Origin: Vogesella urethralis
Lineage (GTDB): Bacteria > Pseudomonadota > Gammaproteobacteria > Burkholderiales > Chromobacteriaceae
DNA length: 64,000 bases
Assembly: GCF_007644045.2 (NCBI RefSeq)
Contig: NZ_VMDW02000098.1
Coordinates: forward strand, 124,001 to 188,000
Reading direction: 5' to 3'
Of the stretch, positions 7,086 through 15,431 are shown piece after piece. The translations under genes and the position numbers were made by a program. The notes under the pieces were generated by a model, which was not told the DNA's origin, made no database searches, and saw only the letters and a program-made list of their open reading frames with translations. Numbering within the stretch: the stretch's first letter is position 1; each line of letters starts with the position of its first letter.

Positions 7086-9824
7086 TCATAAGGGCAGCGC
7101 ATCGGCATCCACCAGGAAGCGTTCCAGCGCGCTGGCTCCCAATGGTTTGCTGATCAGGTAGCCTTGGGCGTAGTCGCAGCCGTGGCGTGCCAGGAAGCGT
7201 GCCTGCTCGATGTTTTCAATGCCTTCGCCGGTGACCGAGGCACCCAGCGTATGACCCATGGAGACGATCATGCGCACCAGATTACTGCCGGCCTCGCTGT
7301 CGGGCACGCGGTCGAGGAACTGCTTGTCGATCTTCAGTTTTTCTACCGGGAAACGGCGCAGGTAACTGAACGAGGCGTAGCCGGTGCCGAAGTCGTCAAT
7401 GGCAATGGCAATGCCCTGCGCGCGCAGCTTGCCGAGGTTGCTGTCGATTTCCGGCGTGTTGCGCAGGGCCAGGCCTTCGGTCACTTCCAGCTCCAGGGCT
7501 TCTCCCGGTAGGTGGTGGGTGGCCAGCAGGGCGGTGACGCTTTCGGCAAAGTGCGGGTCTTCCAGCTGCAGCAGCGAGACGTTGATGGAGATGGTGAAGT
7601 TTTCCAGAAAGCGCAAACGCCAGTTGGCCGCATGGCGGATGCCTTCTTCCAGTACCCAGGCGCCAATGCTGTGGATGGCGCCGGTTTCTTCTGCCATCGG
7701 GATGAAGTCGGCCGGCGAGACCAGGCCCAGCTCCGGGTGCTGCCAGCGCACCAGGGCTTCGGCACCGGCGACCTTGCCGGTTTTCAGCGAGACATACGGC
7801 TGATAGTTCAGCAGCATCTCGTTGCGGGCAATGGCCTGGCGCAGTTCGGTTTGCAGCCGGTTGCGACGGCGCCAGTTGCTGTTGATGTCGGGGTGGAAGC
7901 GTACCCAGTCGCCCGGGCCTTCTCGCGACATTTGCAGCGCCATTTCGGCGTGTTCCAGTAGCGATTCGGCGTCGTTGGTGTCTTGCGGGTACAGCGCCAG
8001 GCCAATGCTGAGGCGGATGTACAATTGCTGGCCCTGGATATCCAGCGGCTTGCCCAACTGCTGCGCGACATGATCCACCCGTTTGCACAGCCGTTCTTCG
8101 TCACGCCCCAGTACCAGCAGCGAGAAACGGTTGTCGGCGCTGCGGGCCACCATCTCGCCGTTTTCGGTAATGCTTTCCAGCCGTTTGCCCAGCTCGCGAA
8201 TGACCAGGTCGCCGTTGTCGCGGCCGTACAGTTCGTTGATGTTGGTCAGCCCCTCCACCGCCAGCATCAGGCAGCCCAGCGGGCCGCTGCCGTGGTTGCC
8301 CTGGCTTTCGCGTTGCTGGATCTGTTCGTCCAGCTGCATCAGCAGGCGGCTGCGGTTGGGCAGGCCGGTGAAACGGTCGTAGTAGAACTGACGGTACAGC
8401 TCGCCTTCGGCGTGCAGGCGGGCGCGTGATTCCAGTACCAGCGCCAGGATGTCGGCGGCGGAACAGACAAAGTTGATCTCGTCCTGCTGCCATTGCCGGC
8501 CGGCCGTTTGCGATTCCACGCACAAAATGCCGTGGTGCAGGCCGCCGACCATGATGGCGGCGTCCAGCATGGTATGCACGCTACGGGCCACCAGGTAGCT
8601 GCGCAGGCTGCTAAGCCGTTCGTCTTGCTGCGCATGGTCGGTTGCCAGGTAGCGCTGCTGGCGCATGGCTTGGAAGTAGTCGCTATGGTTGGCCTGCTCC
8701 AGGATTTCGCCGCTGCCAAACTGCCCGCTGCTGACGTTCAGCCCGGCCAGGCAGTGCAGTTCCTTGCCGTCCGGTGTGAACTGCCACACGCTGATGCGGC
8801 TGACGCGCAAGGTCTGGCTGAGCAGCGGGATGACTTCCTCCAGATACTCGCGCAGCTCCTGCTGGTCGTCGCGGCGGCTGGTGACCAGGTTTTGCAGCGC
8901 GGCGCCCTGCTGCTGCAAGCGCGCCGACTGTTGCTGGCTTTGCCTTTGCCAGCGTTCTGCCATGCGCACGATGGCCGCGCCCAGCAGCAGGATCAGTAAT
9001 AGCAAGGCAACACTCTGCGGCAGCATGCGTTCCAGCATGTTGTTGCCGGGCGCCCGCGGCGGCCAGGCCAGCCAGGCCAGCGTCTGGCCGTTGTTGTCAG
9101 TTAGCGGTAGCGACGACAGCCCCGGCGGGCTTTCCGGTGTGAAAAACAGCCGTACCTGCGGTAGCAGGAAACCGTCGGCCAGCTGTTGCAGCACGGCTTG
9201 GTCCAGGTAACGGGCAAAGACCAGATAGCGCAAATAGGGTGAGGTTGTTGCCGGTTGTTGCTCGGCAGTGATGCGCTGGATAGACAGCATCAGAATGCGC
9301 GGCTCCGGGTAGCCGGTCAGCGGGTTGATGCTGTCCACGCGCAACAGCTGGCTGGGCATGGTGATCTGGCCGGCTTGATGATAGCGGTCGGTACTGCGCA
9401 ACAGTGTCAGCCATTGCTGGTTGGACAGCGGCAGTACCGTGGCGGGCTGCGGGCTGAGCAAACCATTGCGTCGCGCCAGCAGTACGCCGTCGCTGGCGTC
9501 CACCAGCAGCGCCAGGTGCACGTTGAGGTTGTGGTACACCGAGGCGGTCAGGTTATCGTTCAGCCACGCCAGATCGGGTTGTGCACGGTTGATCTTGTCG
9601 GCCATCTCGTCCCAGTTGGCGTAGTCCTGCAGGCTGCTGGCCAGCTGGCGCCGCTCACGTGCCAGTTCCTGGTTCAGTGCCAGCTGGGTTACGCGCAGCG
9701 TTTCCGCATCCACGTCCCGGGCGGCGGAGGCCGCCAGCCACCAGCTACCCAGCGCGCCGGACAGGAAAATCAGTACCAGCAGCAGGGCAGGGCGGAACGG
9801 CTTGTTGATCAGGAAGAGGCTCAT
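7086..9824 (-). CDS. Membrane GAF-GGDEF-EAL protein, probable c-di-GMP phosphodiesterase
   Basis: Protein of 912 aa. In order it has a membrane helix (about residues 9-28), a periplasmic CHASE4-like sensor (ANWDEMADKI and LNDNLTASVYHNLNVHLALLVD stretches), a second helix near 255-280, a short coiled coil, a GAF domain (about 310-470), GGDEF (about 475-635) and EAL (about 645-900). The GGDEF active site is not GGDEF but SADNRF (near residue 565), so diguanylate cyclase activity is unlikely. The EAL half keeps EALVRW, the FTISINVS segment, DDFGTGYASFSYL and KIDKQFL, so it should be a working phosphodiesterase that lowers c-di-GMP. The start at 9824 places the first helix near the N-terminus; an ATG at 9857 would add 11 residues. 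It is apparently monocistronic and divergent from glpQ. Confidence 0.9.
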   Translation of the reverse strand: MSLFLINKPFRPALLLVLIFLSGALGSWWLAASAARDVDAETLRVTQLALNQELARERRQLASSLQDYANWDEMADKINRAQPDLAWLNDNLTASVYHNLNVHLALLVDASDGVLLARRNGLLSPQPATVLPLSNQQWLTLLRSTDRYHQAGQITMPSQLLRVDSINPLTGYPEPRILMLSIQRITAEQQPATTSPYLRYLVFARYLDQAVLQQLADGFLLPQVRLFFTPESPPGLSSLPLTDNNGQTLAWLAWPPRAPGNNMLERMLPQSVALLLLILLLGAAIVRMAERWQRQSQQQSARLQQQGAALQNLVTSRRDDQQELREYLEEVIPLLSQTLRVSRISVWQFTPDGKELHCLAGLNVSSGQFGSGEILEQANHSDYFQAMRQQRYLATDHAQQDERLSSLRSYLVARSVHTMLDAAIMVGGLHHGILCVESQTAGRQWQQDEINFVCSAADILALVLESRARLHAEGELYRQFYYDRFTGLPNRSRLLMQLDEQIQQRESQGNHGSGPLGCLMLAVEGLTNINELYGRDNGDLVIRELGKRLESITENGEMVARSADNRFSLLVLGRDEERLCKRVDHVAQQLGKPLDIQGQQLYIRLSIGLALYPQDTNDAESLLEHAEMALQMSREGPGDWVRFHPDINSNWRRRNRLQTELRQAIARNEMLLNYQPYVSLKTGKVAGAEALVRWQHPELGLVSPADFIPMAEETGAIHSIGAWVLEEGIRHAANWRLRFLENFTISINVSLLQLEDPHFAESVTALLATHHLPGEALELEVTEGLALRNTPEIDSNLGKLRAQGIAIAIDDFGTGYASFSYLRRFPVEKLKIDKQFLDRVPDSEAGSNLVRMIVSMGHTLGASVTGEGIENIEQARFLARHGCDYAQGYLISKPLGASALERFLVDADALPL

Positions 9825-9969
9825 GAGGCGAAGGGTGTCGGGACAGATACCAAGCATAGCAGCTTGCCGCCCCCAGCTGCAGCGCCGCTAGATGGCTTGT
9901 CAAAAAACCATCACATGGCTGTGCCAGACTCGCAGCTTTCATCGACACGTTTCACTTCAGGGGGTTGCA

Positions 9970-11127
9970 ATGAACAAGAAGACCATCATCGCCATGGCGC
10001 TGGCTACCGCCGCGGCCGTACCGGCCAGTGCCGGCCCGAAAACCGTTTTCCCGACGCTGGATGGCAAGGCGCCGCTGGTGATCGCCCACCGTGGCGCGTC
10101 CGGCTACATGCCGGACCACACGCTGGAGGGCTACGCCAAAGCCATCGAACTGGGCGCCGACTTCATCGAACCGGATCTGGTCGCCACCAAGGACGGTGTG
10201 CTGATCGCCCGTCACGAGCCCAATCTGAAAGACACCACCGACGTGGCCAAGCGCCCGGAGTTCGCCAGCCGCAAGCGCAAGATGATGGTGGATGGCAACG
10301 AGGAAGAAGGCTGGTTTGCCAGCGATTTCACCCTGGCCGAGATCAAGACCCTGCGTGCCATCCAGCCGCGTGGCGACCGCAGCAAGGCCTTCGACGGCCA
10401 GTTCCAGGTGCCTACTTTTGAAGAAGTGCTAGCGCTGCGTGAAGCCAAATCCAAAGAGGTGGGTCGCCAGATCGGTGTGTACCCGGAAACCAAGCACCCG
10501 ACCTATCACCAGAAGCTGGGCCTGGCGCTGGAACAGCCGCTGGTGGCGCTACTGAAACAGTACAAACTGAACCGCAAGGACGCGCCGGTGTTCATCCAGT
10601 CGTTCGAAGCGGCCAACCTGAAGCAGCTGCGCAAGCTCACCGCCAACAAGCTGGTGTACCTGCTGGACGCCAACGACGTGCGCCCGGATGGCACCATCGA
10701 TGCCAACGTGCCGTACGACCACGTGGTGGCTGGCGACAAACGCACCTACGCCGACATGCTGACGCCGGCCGGCCTGAAAGAGATCAAATCGTTTGCCGAC
10801 GGCATCGGCCCGTGGAAGCCGTACCTGATCAGCTGGCAGGCCATGGTGGACCCGAAAACCGGCAAGGCTGCAGACGTGGACGGCGACAAGGTGGTTGACC
10901 AGCGCGACATGACGCTGATCGAGCCGAGCGACGTGGTGAAGAACGCCCACAAACTGGGCCTGGTGGTGCACCCGTACACCTTCCGCAACGAGTCCAAGCA
11001 CCTGGCGGCCAACTTCCAGGACAGCCCGCTGGAAGAGTACCGCGCCTACTTTGAACTGGGCGTGGACGGCGTGTTCACCGACTACACCGACACCGCACTG
11101 GCCGCGCGCCGCTTGCTGCAAAAGTAA
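9970..11127 (+). CDS. glpQ: Periplasmic glycerophosphodiester phosphodiesterase
   Basis: GlpQ of 385 aa with a Sec signal peptide (about 22 residues, ending ASA). It splits glycerophosphodiesters, from phospholipid breakdown, into glycerol-3-phosphate and an alcohol in the periplasm. The GDPD TIM-barrel motifs are present: [18 protein letters not shown] with the catalytic His and Arg, the metal ligands FIEPDL, and the second catalytic His in IARHEPNL. The length matches the long periplasmic GlpQ rather than the short cytoplasmic UgpQ. An internal [13 protein letters not shown] stretch resembles a calcium-binding loop. The start is the ATG before the signal peptide. No glpT neighbour is present; the gene stands alone and ends in a strong terminator. 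Confidence 0.93.
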   Translation: MNKKTIIAMALATAAAVPASAGPKTVFPTLDGKAPLVIAHRGASGYMPDHTLEGYAKAIELGADFIEPDLVATKDGVLIARHEPNLKDTTDVAKRPEFASRKRKMMVDGNEEEGWFASDFTLAEIKTLRAIQPRGDRSKAFDGQFQVPTFEEVLALREAKSKEVGRQIGVYPETKHPTYHQKLGLALEQPLVALLKQYKLNRKDAPVFIQSFEAANLKQLRKLTANKLVYLLDANDVRPDGTIDANVPYDHVVAGDKRTYADMLTPAGLKEIKSFADGIGPWKPYLISWQAMVDPKTGKAADVDGDKVVDQRDMTLIEPSDVVKNAHKLGLVVHPYTFRNESKHLAANFQDSPLEEYRAYFELGVDGVFTDYTDTALAARRLLQK

Positions 11128-11170
11128 GCGTCGTAGCCAGTAAAGCCAAAAGGCTGCCCACGGGCATAAT

Positions 11171-11202
11171 GCCAGTCAGTTAGCGCTGACTGGCGTTTTT
11201 TT
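11171..11202 (+). terminator. Rho-independent terminator of glpQ
   Basis: A perfect 9-bp stem, GCCAGTCAG with CTGACTGGC around a TTAGCG loop, is followed by GTTTTTTT. It lies 43 bp after the glpQ stop codon. Confidence 0.92.
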
Positions 11203-11281
11203 GGCTAGGGGTTTGTTGTGTTTGAAGATTGTGTCCGCGATGCGGACGATGTTTACATGCCGGTTCCGCCCGGCAGACGGG

Positions 11282-11311
11282 AAAGGGGGCGGATTGCCGC
11301 CCCCTTTTCAT
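11282..11311. terminator. Second GC-rich hairpin, possible terminator
   Basis: A perfect 11-bp stem, AAAGGGGGCGG with CCGCCCCCTTT, and a 4-base loop ATTG. The plus-strand tail is a short TTTT; the minus-strand tail is weak. It could back up the glpQ terminator or be part of the extragenic repeat-like DNA that follows. Confidence 0.5.
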
Positions 11312-11561
11312 TCCCCCGCAACCTGGGGCTGCTCGAAACCCCGTCCAAAATGGCACGCCCCAGGCGCCGCCGAACTCGCCCCTCGCTAACGGCTCGGGGC
11401 TCAAACAAATCGGCGTCTTAAAACCTGTGGCGCACCATTTTGCCCGGCTCGCGCCAACGGGATGGGGCGCTTCACTCACGTCCTGCTACTTGGAAACCAA
11501 GCACATTTGCCTTACTGACTGGCATTAACCCCCGGCAGCCTTTTTGATTGGGCGTAGTCGC
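11312..11561. repeat. Gene-free stretch resembling a dispersed extragenic element
   Basis: No gene is seen in 11128-11561 apart from the two hairpins. Read on the minus strand, the part at about 11320-11450 contains GAGCCCCGAGCCGTTAGCG followed by GGGGCGAGTTCGGCGG. I recall this kind of sequence as common between genes in many GC-rich beta- and gammaproteobacteria, where it yields spurious Pro/Glu/Arg-rich peptides. It has short internal inverted repeats (GCCCC with GGGGC). Calling it a repeat is from memory of such elements; only one copy is in this window. Confidence 0.35.
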
Positions 11562-12020
11562 TTAGTGGGCGTGGGCCGCTGGTGCGCCGTCTTCCACTTT
11601 CACGTCTACCTTCACTTCGCCGGCTTTCTCGAACTTCAGCACCAGCGGGAACTTGTCGCCCACCTTGGCTTGTTGCTTGATGTCGAACAGCATCACGTGC
11701 AGGCCGCCCGGGGCCAGCTTGGTGGTGTCGCCAGCCGGTACCGCGATGCCGCCCGGTACTTCGCGCATGCGCATCACGCCGTTGTCGTTGACGTGGGTGT
11801 GCATCTCGATCTTGCCAGCTTGCGGGCTGGTGGCGGAAAGCAGCTTGTCGGCGTCTTTGCCGGTGTTGTTGATGGTCATGAATACGCCGGCAGTCGGGCT
11901 GGTGGCCGGCATGGCACGGCTCCACGGGTGACCGATTTTCAGCGCACCGGCAGTGTATTCGTGCGCCAGGGCAGGCAGCGACAGCAGGGAGGCCAGGGCC
12001 AGGACGGCGAGTTTGCGCAT
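11562..12020 (-). CDS. Periplasmic copper chaperone of the PCuAC family
   Basis: Protein of 152 aa with a 19-residue Sec signal peptide ending ALA. It carries the copper-binding pattern of PCuAC (DUF461) proteins: KIEMHTH, then MRMREV, then LAPGGLHVMLF, giving the H-M-H-M Cu(I) ligand set. These proteins deliver copper to the CuA and CuB sites of cytochrome oxidases in the periplasm. The C-terminal tail is His-containing (APAAHAH), which could add a Cu(II) site, as in some extended members. A good AAGGA lies before the ATG at 12020. It has no Sco1 neighbour and is transcribed convergently with glpQ. Confidence 0.9.
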   Translation of the reverse strand: MRKLAVLALASLLSLPALAHEYTAGALKIGHPWSRAMPATSPTAGVFMTINNTGKDADKLLSATSPQAGKIEMHTHVNDNGVMRMREVPGGIAVPAGDTTKLAPGGLHVMLFDIKQQAKVGDKFPLVLKFEKAGEVKVDVKVEDGAPAAHAH

Positions 12021-12249
12021 GAGAATTCCTTTGCAGAAGTAAATGACATCAAGGTTGGCCGCAAGGCTAACACTGTCTGTGTTGCGACACATTGCCCTGC
12101 GACAAAATGTCGCAGCCCGCGCGGGCAGCCGGCAGCATGGCGTGCGCCATGTCGGACAAGCGCCGCAATTTTATTGTCTTTGGCCGTGGCGGCGTGCAGC
12201 ACGGCGCAGGCTGGCTACAATGGCGGCCAACCCATCCGTGAAGTACATC

Positions 12250-12894
12250 ATGATCAAGGCGCTGTATCTGCAGTTTTTCTTTGGCGGGCTGGTCAGCCTG
12301 CTGGTCATTACCAACCCCTTGTCCAAGATTCCGCTGTTCGTCAGCCTGACGCAGGGCATGAGCGACTTGCGCCGCGCGCACCAGGCGCGCATGGCCTGCG
12401 TGTACGCGGCGGCCATCATGCTGGTGTCGCTACTGGCGGGTAACGTCATTCTGGGCGCGTTCGGCATCAGCTACGGTGCGCTGCGTATTGCCGGCGGCTT
12501 TGTGGTGGCCACGCTGGGTTACCGCATGCTGTTTTTGTCGCAAGACCCGGGCATGGCGCCCAGCACCAAGCGGCGCGAGGATTACTCGTTCTTTCCGCTG
12601 GCGATGCCGGGCATCAGCGGGCCGGGTACCATCGCGGTGGTGATCGGCATGGCCACCGAAATCGCCGAGCTGGATAACCACACCGCCCGCCTGCTGGCGC
12701 TGGGCATGACCACGCTGGCGATTTTTGCCACCTGCGCCGGCATCTTCCTGCTGCTGCGTTCTGCCGGCTGGATCGCGCAGCGCATCGGCCGCGCTGGTAC
12801 CGAGGTACTGGGCAGGTTGATGGGCTTTTTGCTGATCTGCGTTGGCGTGCAGTTCATCGGCTCCGGCATCCGCACCTTCATGGCCGGTTCCTGA
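12250..12894 (+). CDS. MarC-family inner membrane protein
   Basis: Protein of 214 aa with six predicted membrane helices, typical of the MarC/YchE/YhgN family (UPF0056). Family text is visible at the start (FFFGGLVSLLVITNPLSKIPLFVSLT), in GALRIAGGFVVATLGYRML, in PLAMPGISGPGTIAVVIG, and in the last helix (RLMGFLLICVGVQFIGSGI). The function of the family is unknown; the old link to multiple antibiotic resistance was not borne out for E. coli MarC. The start at 12250 places the first helix at the N-terminus, and upstream codons look non-coding. It is followed 67 bp later by the AraC regulator on the same strand. Confidence 0.9.
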   Translation: MIKALYLQFFFGGLVSLLVITNPLSKIPLFVSLTQGMSDLRRAHQARMACVYAAAIMLVSLLAGNVILGAFGISYGALRIAGGFVVATLGYRMLFLSQDPGMAPSTKRREDYSFFPLAMPGISGPGTIAVVIGMATEIAELDNHTARLLALGMTTLAIFATCAGIFLLLRSAGWIAQRIGRAGTEVLGRLMGFLLICVGVQFIGSGIRTFMAGS

Positions 12895-12936
12895 CAAGAT
12901 CGTTCAAAACGGCGCGCTAGCGCTGTGCCAGAATGC
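12895..12936 (+). promoter_or_regulatory. Upstream motif pair before araC gene, copied before GFA gene
   Basis: CAAGATCGTTCAA (12895-12907) and GTGCCAGAATGC (12925-12936) stand just upstream of the AraC-type gene. The same two words recur in the same order before the GFA gene at 13802-13814 and 13883-13894. The second word holds CAGAAT, a plausible -10 box. A shared regulator or promoter is inferred. Confidence 0.45.
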
Positions 12937-12961
12937 AGCATCCCCTTGCTGCTACTGCCAC

Positions 12962-13789
12962 ATGACCGCCGCCCGCCCCGAACACGCCCGCTTCTTCCGC
13001 GCCGACGACATCGCGCCGCTGGAGCTGCTGGACGCCTTCTATACCCGCCAGGTGTTTGCCCCGCACTTCCACGAGGAGTACGTGGTGAACACCTTGCACT
13101 GGGGCGCGCAGTCTTATCACTGGCGCGGCGGTACCCACGTGGCCGGGCCGGGGGCGCTGATCCTGATCAACCCCGGCGAGGTCCACACCGGCCGCTCGGC
13201 GCACGACGCCGGCTGGGGCTACCACGGTTACTACCCGTCGGCGCAGCTGATACAAGGCCTAGCCAGCCAGATCGCCGGCCGCGCGGTACAGCCTTATTTC
13301 CGCGACACCGTGGTCTACGACCCCGAGCTGTGGCAGCGGCTATGGCAACTGCAGCCTTTGCTGCGCGATAGCCACGACCGTCTGCTGCGCGAGAGCGTGC
13401 AGCAGGGCATCTTTGCCGACGTACTGACCCGCCACATGGGCGTGCGCGAGGCAGCCCTGCCCGACGCTGCGCCGGCGCTGCTGCGGGTACGCAACCTGCT
13501 GGCCGACCGGCTGGCCGACAACCTGTCGCTGCAGCAACTGGCCGACGAGGCCGGGTTGTCGCCGTGGCACCTCAACCGCCGCTTTCGCCAGCAATTCGGT
13601 CTGCCGCCGGTAGCGTGGCGCAACCAGCTGCGCGTGGCGCGCGCCCGTAGCCTGCTGGCACACGGCGTGGCGCCGGTGCAGGTGGCGGCACAACTGGGCT
13701 TTGCCGACCAGCCGCAGCTGACGCGCGCCTTCCGCGCCGCATTGGGCATTACCCCGGCCGCCTACCAGCGTACTGTCAGGGGCCGTTAG
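12962..13789 (+). CDS. AraC-family transcriptional regulator
   Basis: Regulator of 275 aa. The N-terminal half is a cupin-type AraC ligand domain (HFHEEYVVNTLHWG, then ALILINPGEVHTG). The C-terminal about 100 residues hold the two helix-turn-helix units (LSLQQLADEAGLSPWHLNRRFRQQFG and a degenerate second unit ending FRAALGITPAAYQ). This domain arrangement is common in regulators of amino-acid exporters. The azlC-azlD pair lies two genes downstream and is the obvious target, possibly with the GFA gene. The start was chosen at the ATG at 12962. Ligand unknown. Confidence 0.9.
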   Translation: MTAARPEHARFFRADDIAPLELLDAFYTRQVFAPHFHEEYVVNTLHWGAQSYHWRGGTHVAGPGALILINPGEVHTGRSAHDAGWGYHGYYPSAQLIQGLASQIAGRAVQPYFRDTVVYDPELWQRLWQLQPLLRDSHDRLLRESVQQGIFADVLTRHMGVREAALPDAAPALLRVRNLLADRLADNLSLQQLADEAGLSPWHLNRRFRQQFGLPPVAWRNQLRVARARSLLAHGVAPVQVAAQLGFADQPQLTRAFRAALGITPAAYQRTVRGR

Positions 13790-13801
13790 CCGCTTGCTGC
13801 G

Positions 13802-13894
13802 CAAGATCGTTCAAGCCAGATCGTGCCGGCTGCCGGCATAGTCGGTACTGAACAGCTTGTTCCATCGCGCCGTTTGTGGCGCGTGCCAGAATGC
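13802..13894 (+). promoter_or_regulatory. Second copy of the motif pair, upstream of GFA gene
   Basis: CAAGATCGTTCAA at 13802-13814 and GTGCCAGAATGC at 13883-13894 repeat exactly the words found upstream of the araC-type gene. The spacing is 68 bp here against 17 bp there, so they may be two independent elements. The first word is a candidate operator for the neighbouring AraC protein. Confidence 0.4.
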
Positions 13895-13916
13895 CCTTTT
13901 GCCCCGGAGATAAGTG

Positions 13917-14381
13917 ATGCAGACCCTGGAAGGCCAATGCCAGTGCGGCGCCGTGCGCTACCGCGTCCACGGCGAAGTGCTCACTGTGTTTGCGTGCCAT
14001 TGCCGCGAATGCCAGCGCCAGTCGGCCAGTGCTTTCGGCATGGCGCTGTGGCTGCGGGCAGCGCAGCTGACGCTGTTGCAGGGGGCGGTGCAGCGCTGGC
14101 AGCGTCACACCCCTTCCGGCCGGGTAATGGATTGCGATTTCTGCCCGCAGTGCGGTACGCGGCTGTTCCACCGTAGCTCGGGTAACGGCGACGTGCTCAG
14201 TATCAAACCCGGCACCCTGGACGACGCGCCGGCCTGGCGGCCGGTGGCGCATATCTGGACCGCCAGCGCGCAGGCCGGCTGGCAGCCGCCAGACGGTGTG
14301 TTGTGCTACCCCGGCAACCCGCCGGCGTGGGAACCCTTGCTGCAGGCCTGGCGTGCTGACGCCGCTTGCGGCCAACCCTGA
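13917..14381 (+). CDS. GFA-family zinc protein (CENP-V/GFA domain)
   Basis: Protein of 154 aa with the zinc-binding cysteine pattern of the GFA family: CQCGAVRY near the N-terminus, CHCRECQR near residue 38 and CPQCGTRLF near 82. The founding member was described as helping glutathione react with formaldehyde, but most homologues have no proven activity, so I give only the family. The start is the ATG at 13917 after GGAGA; a GTG one codon upstream is also possible. The gene sits between the AraC regulator and azlC on the same strand, 16 bp before azlC, so it is likely co-transcribed with azlCD. Confidence 0.88.
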   Translation: MQTLEGQCQCGAVRYRVHGEVLTVFACHCRECQRQSASAFGMALWLRAAQLTLLQGAVQRWQRHTPSGRVMDCDFCPQCGTRLFHRSSGNGDVLSIKPGTLDDAPAWRPVAHIWTASAQAGWQPPDGVLCYPGNPPAWEPLLQAWRADAACGQP

Positions 14382-14397
14382 ACTTGTGGAGTGTGGC

Positions 14398-15114
14398 ATG
14401 AACCCTCACCGTACCGCCTTGCTGGCGGGCGTACGCGACACGGTGCCGATGCTGGTCGGTGCGGCGCCGTTTGGCGTGATCTTCGGCACGCTGGCCATCG
14501 CCAGCGGCATCCCCGCCTGGGCGGTACTGGCGCTGTCGGCGCTGGTGTTTGCCGGCTCGTCGCAATTTGTGGCCGTCAGCCTGATCGGTAGCGGCGCGGC
14601 GCTGCCGGTGATCTGGCTCACCACCTTTGTGGTGAACCTGCGCCACGCCCTGTACAGCGCCAGCCTGCTGCCCTACGTGCGCGACTTGCCGGCGCGCTGG
14701 CGCTGGCCGCTGGCGTTCTGGCTGACCGACGAAACCTACGCCGTGGTGGAGCACCATCTGCGCGAGCATGGGGCAGCGCAAGGCGGTGTCTGGTACTGGC
14801 TGGGTTCGTCGCTGGCGATGTACCTGAACTGGCAGCTGTGGACGCTGGCCGGCGTGCTGCTGGGGCAAAGCGTGCCGGGCCTGGCAGGCCTGGGGCTGGA
14901 CTTTGCCATGGTGGCCACGTTTGCTGCCATCGTGGCGCCGCAGCTGCGGCAGTACCCGGTGCTGGCGGCTGCCATCGCGGCGGGTGTGGTGGCGCTATTG
15001 GCGCGCCATCTGCCGTACAAGCTGGGGCTGATGCTGGCGGCGCTGGCTGGCGTGGGCGCCGGCATGCTGGCTGAAAGGTTGGCCGCAGGCCGCATACAGG
15101 AGGAACAGGTATGA
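14398..15114 (+). CDS. azlC: Branched-chain amino acid exporter, large subunit
   Basis: AzlC of 238 aa, a multi-helix inner-membrane protein that with AzlD exports branched-chain amino acids (family also known as YgaZ, BrnF). Family text: [52 protein letters not shown]. The start at 14398 lies just after a GGAG. The stop overlaps the azlD start by 4 bp (ATGA), the usual arrangement for this pair. Control by the nearby AraC-type protein is likely from context. Confidence 0.93.
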   Translation: MNPHRTALLAGVRDTVPMLVGAAPFGVIFGTLAIASGIPAWAVLALSALVFAGSSQFVAVSLIGSGAALPVIWLTTFVVNLRHALYSASLLPYVRDLPARWRWPLAFWLTDETYAVVEHHLREHGAAQGGVWYWLGSSLAMYLNWQLWTLAGVLLGQSVPGLAGLGLDFAMVATFAAIVAPQLRQYPVLAAAIAAGVVALLARHLPYKLGLMLAALAGVGAGMLAERLAAGRIQEEQV

Positions 15115-15431
15115 CGCAGCCACTGTGGTTGGCCATTCTGGGGATGCTGGTGGTGACGTACGGCATCCGGTTGAGTTTTCTGGTGTTCGGCCACCGGCTG
15201 GCGTTTCCGCCGGCCTTGCAGCGGGCGTTGCGCTACGTACCGGCGGCAGTGCTGACCGCACTGATCGTGCCGATGGCGCTGGCGCCGCAGGGCGACATCG
15301 ACCTGAGCCTGGCCAATGCTTACCTGCCGGGCACGCTGGTGGCGGCGACGGTGGCGTTTTTCAGCCGGCAGACGCTGCCGGCCATCGTGCTGGGCTTTGT
15401 GGCCTACGGCGTGTGGCGCTGGCTGTTCTGA
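15111..15431 (+). CDS. azlD: Branched-chain amino acid exporter, small subunit
   Basis: AzlD (YgaH/BrnE) of 106 aa with four predicted membrane helices. The typical [11 protein letters not shown] start and [18 protein letters not shown] segment are present, as is a short C-terminal [12 protein letters not shown]. It is translationally coupled to azlC through ATGA. Its last 28 bp overlap the end of the convergent sterol-desaturase-like gene on the other strand. Confidence 0.92.
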   Translation: MTQPLWLAILGMLVVTYGIRLSFLVFGHRLAFPPALQRALRYVPAAVLTALIVPMALAPQGDIDLSLANAYLPGTLVAATVAFFSRQTLPAIVLGFVAYGVWRWLF

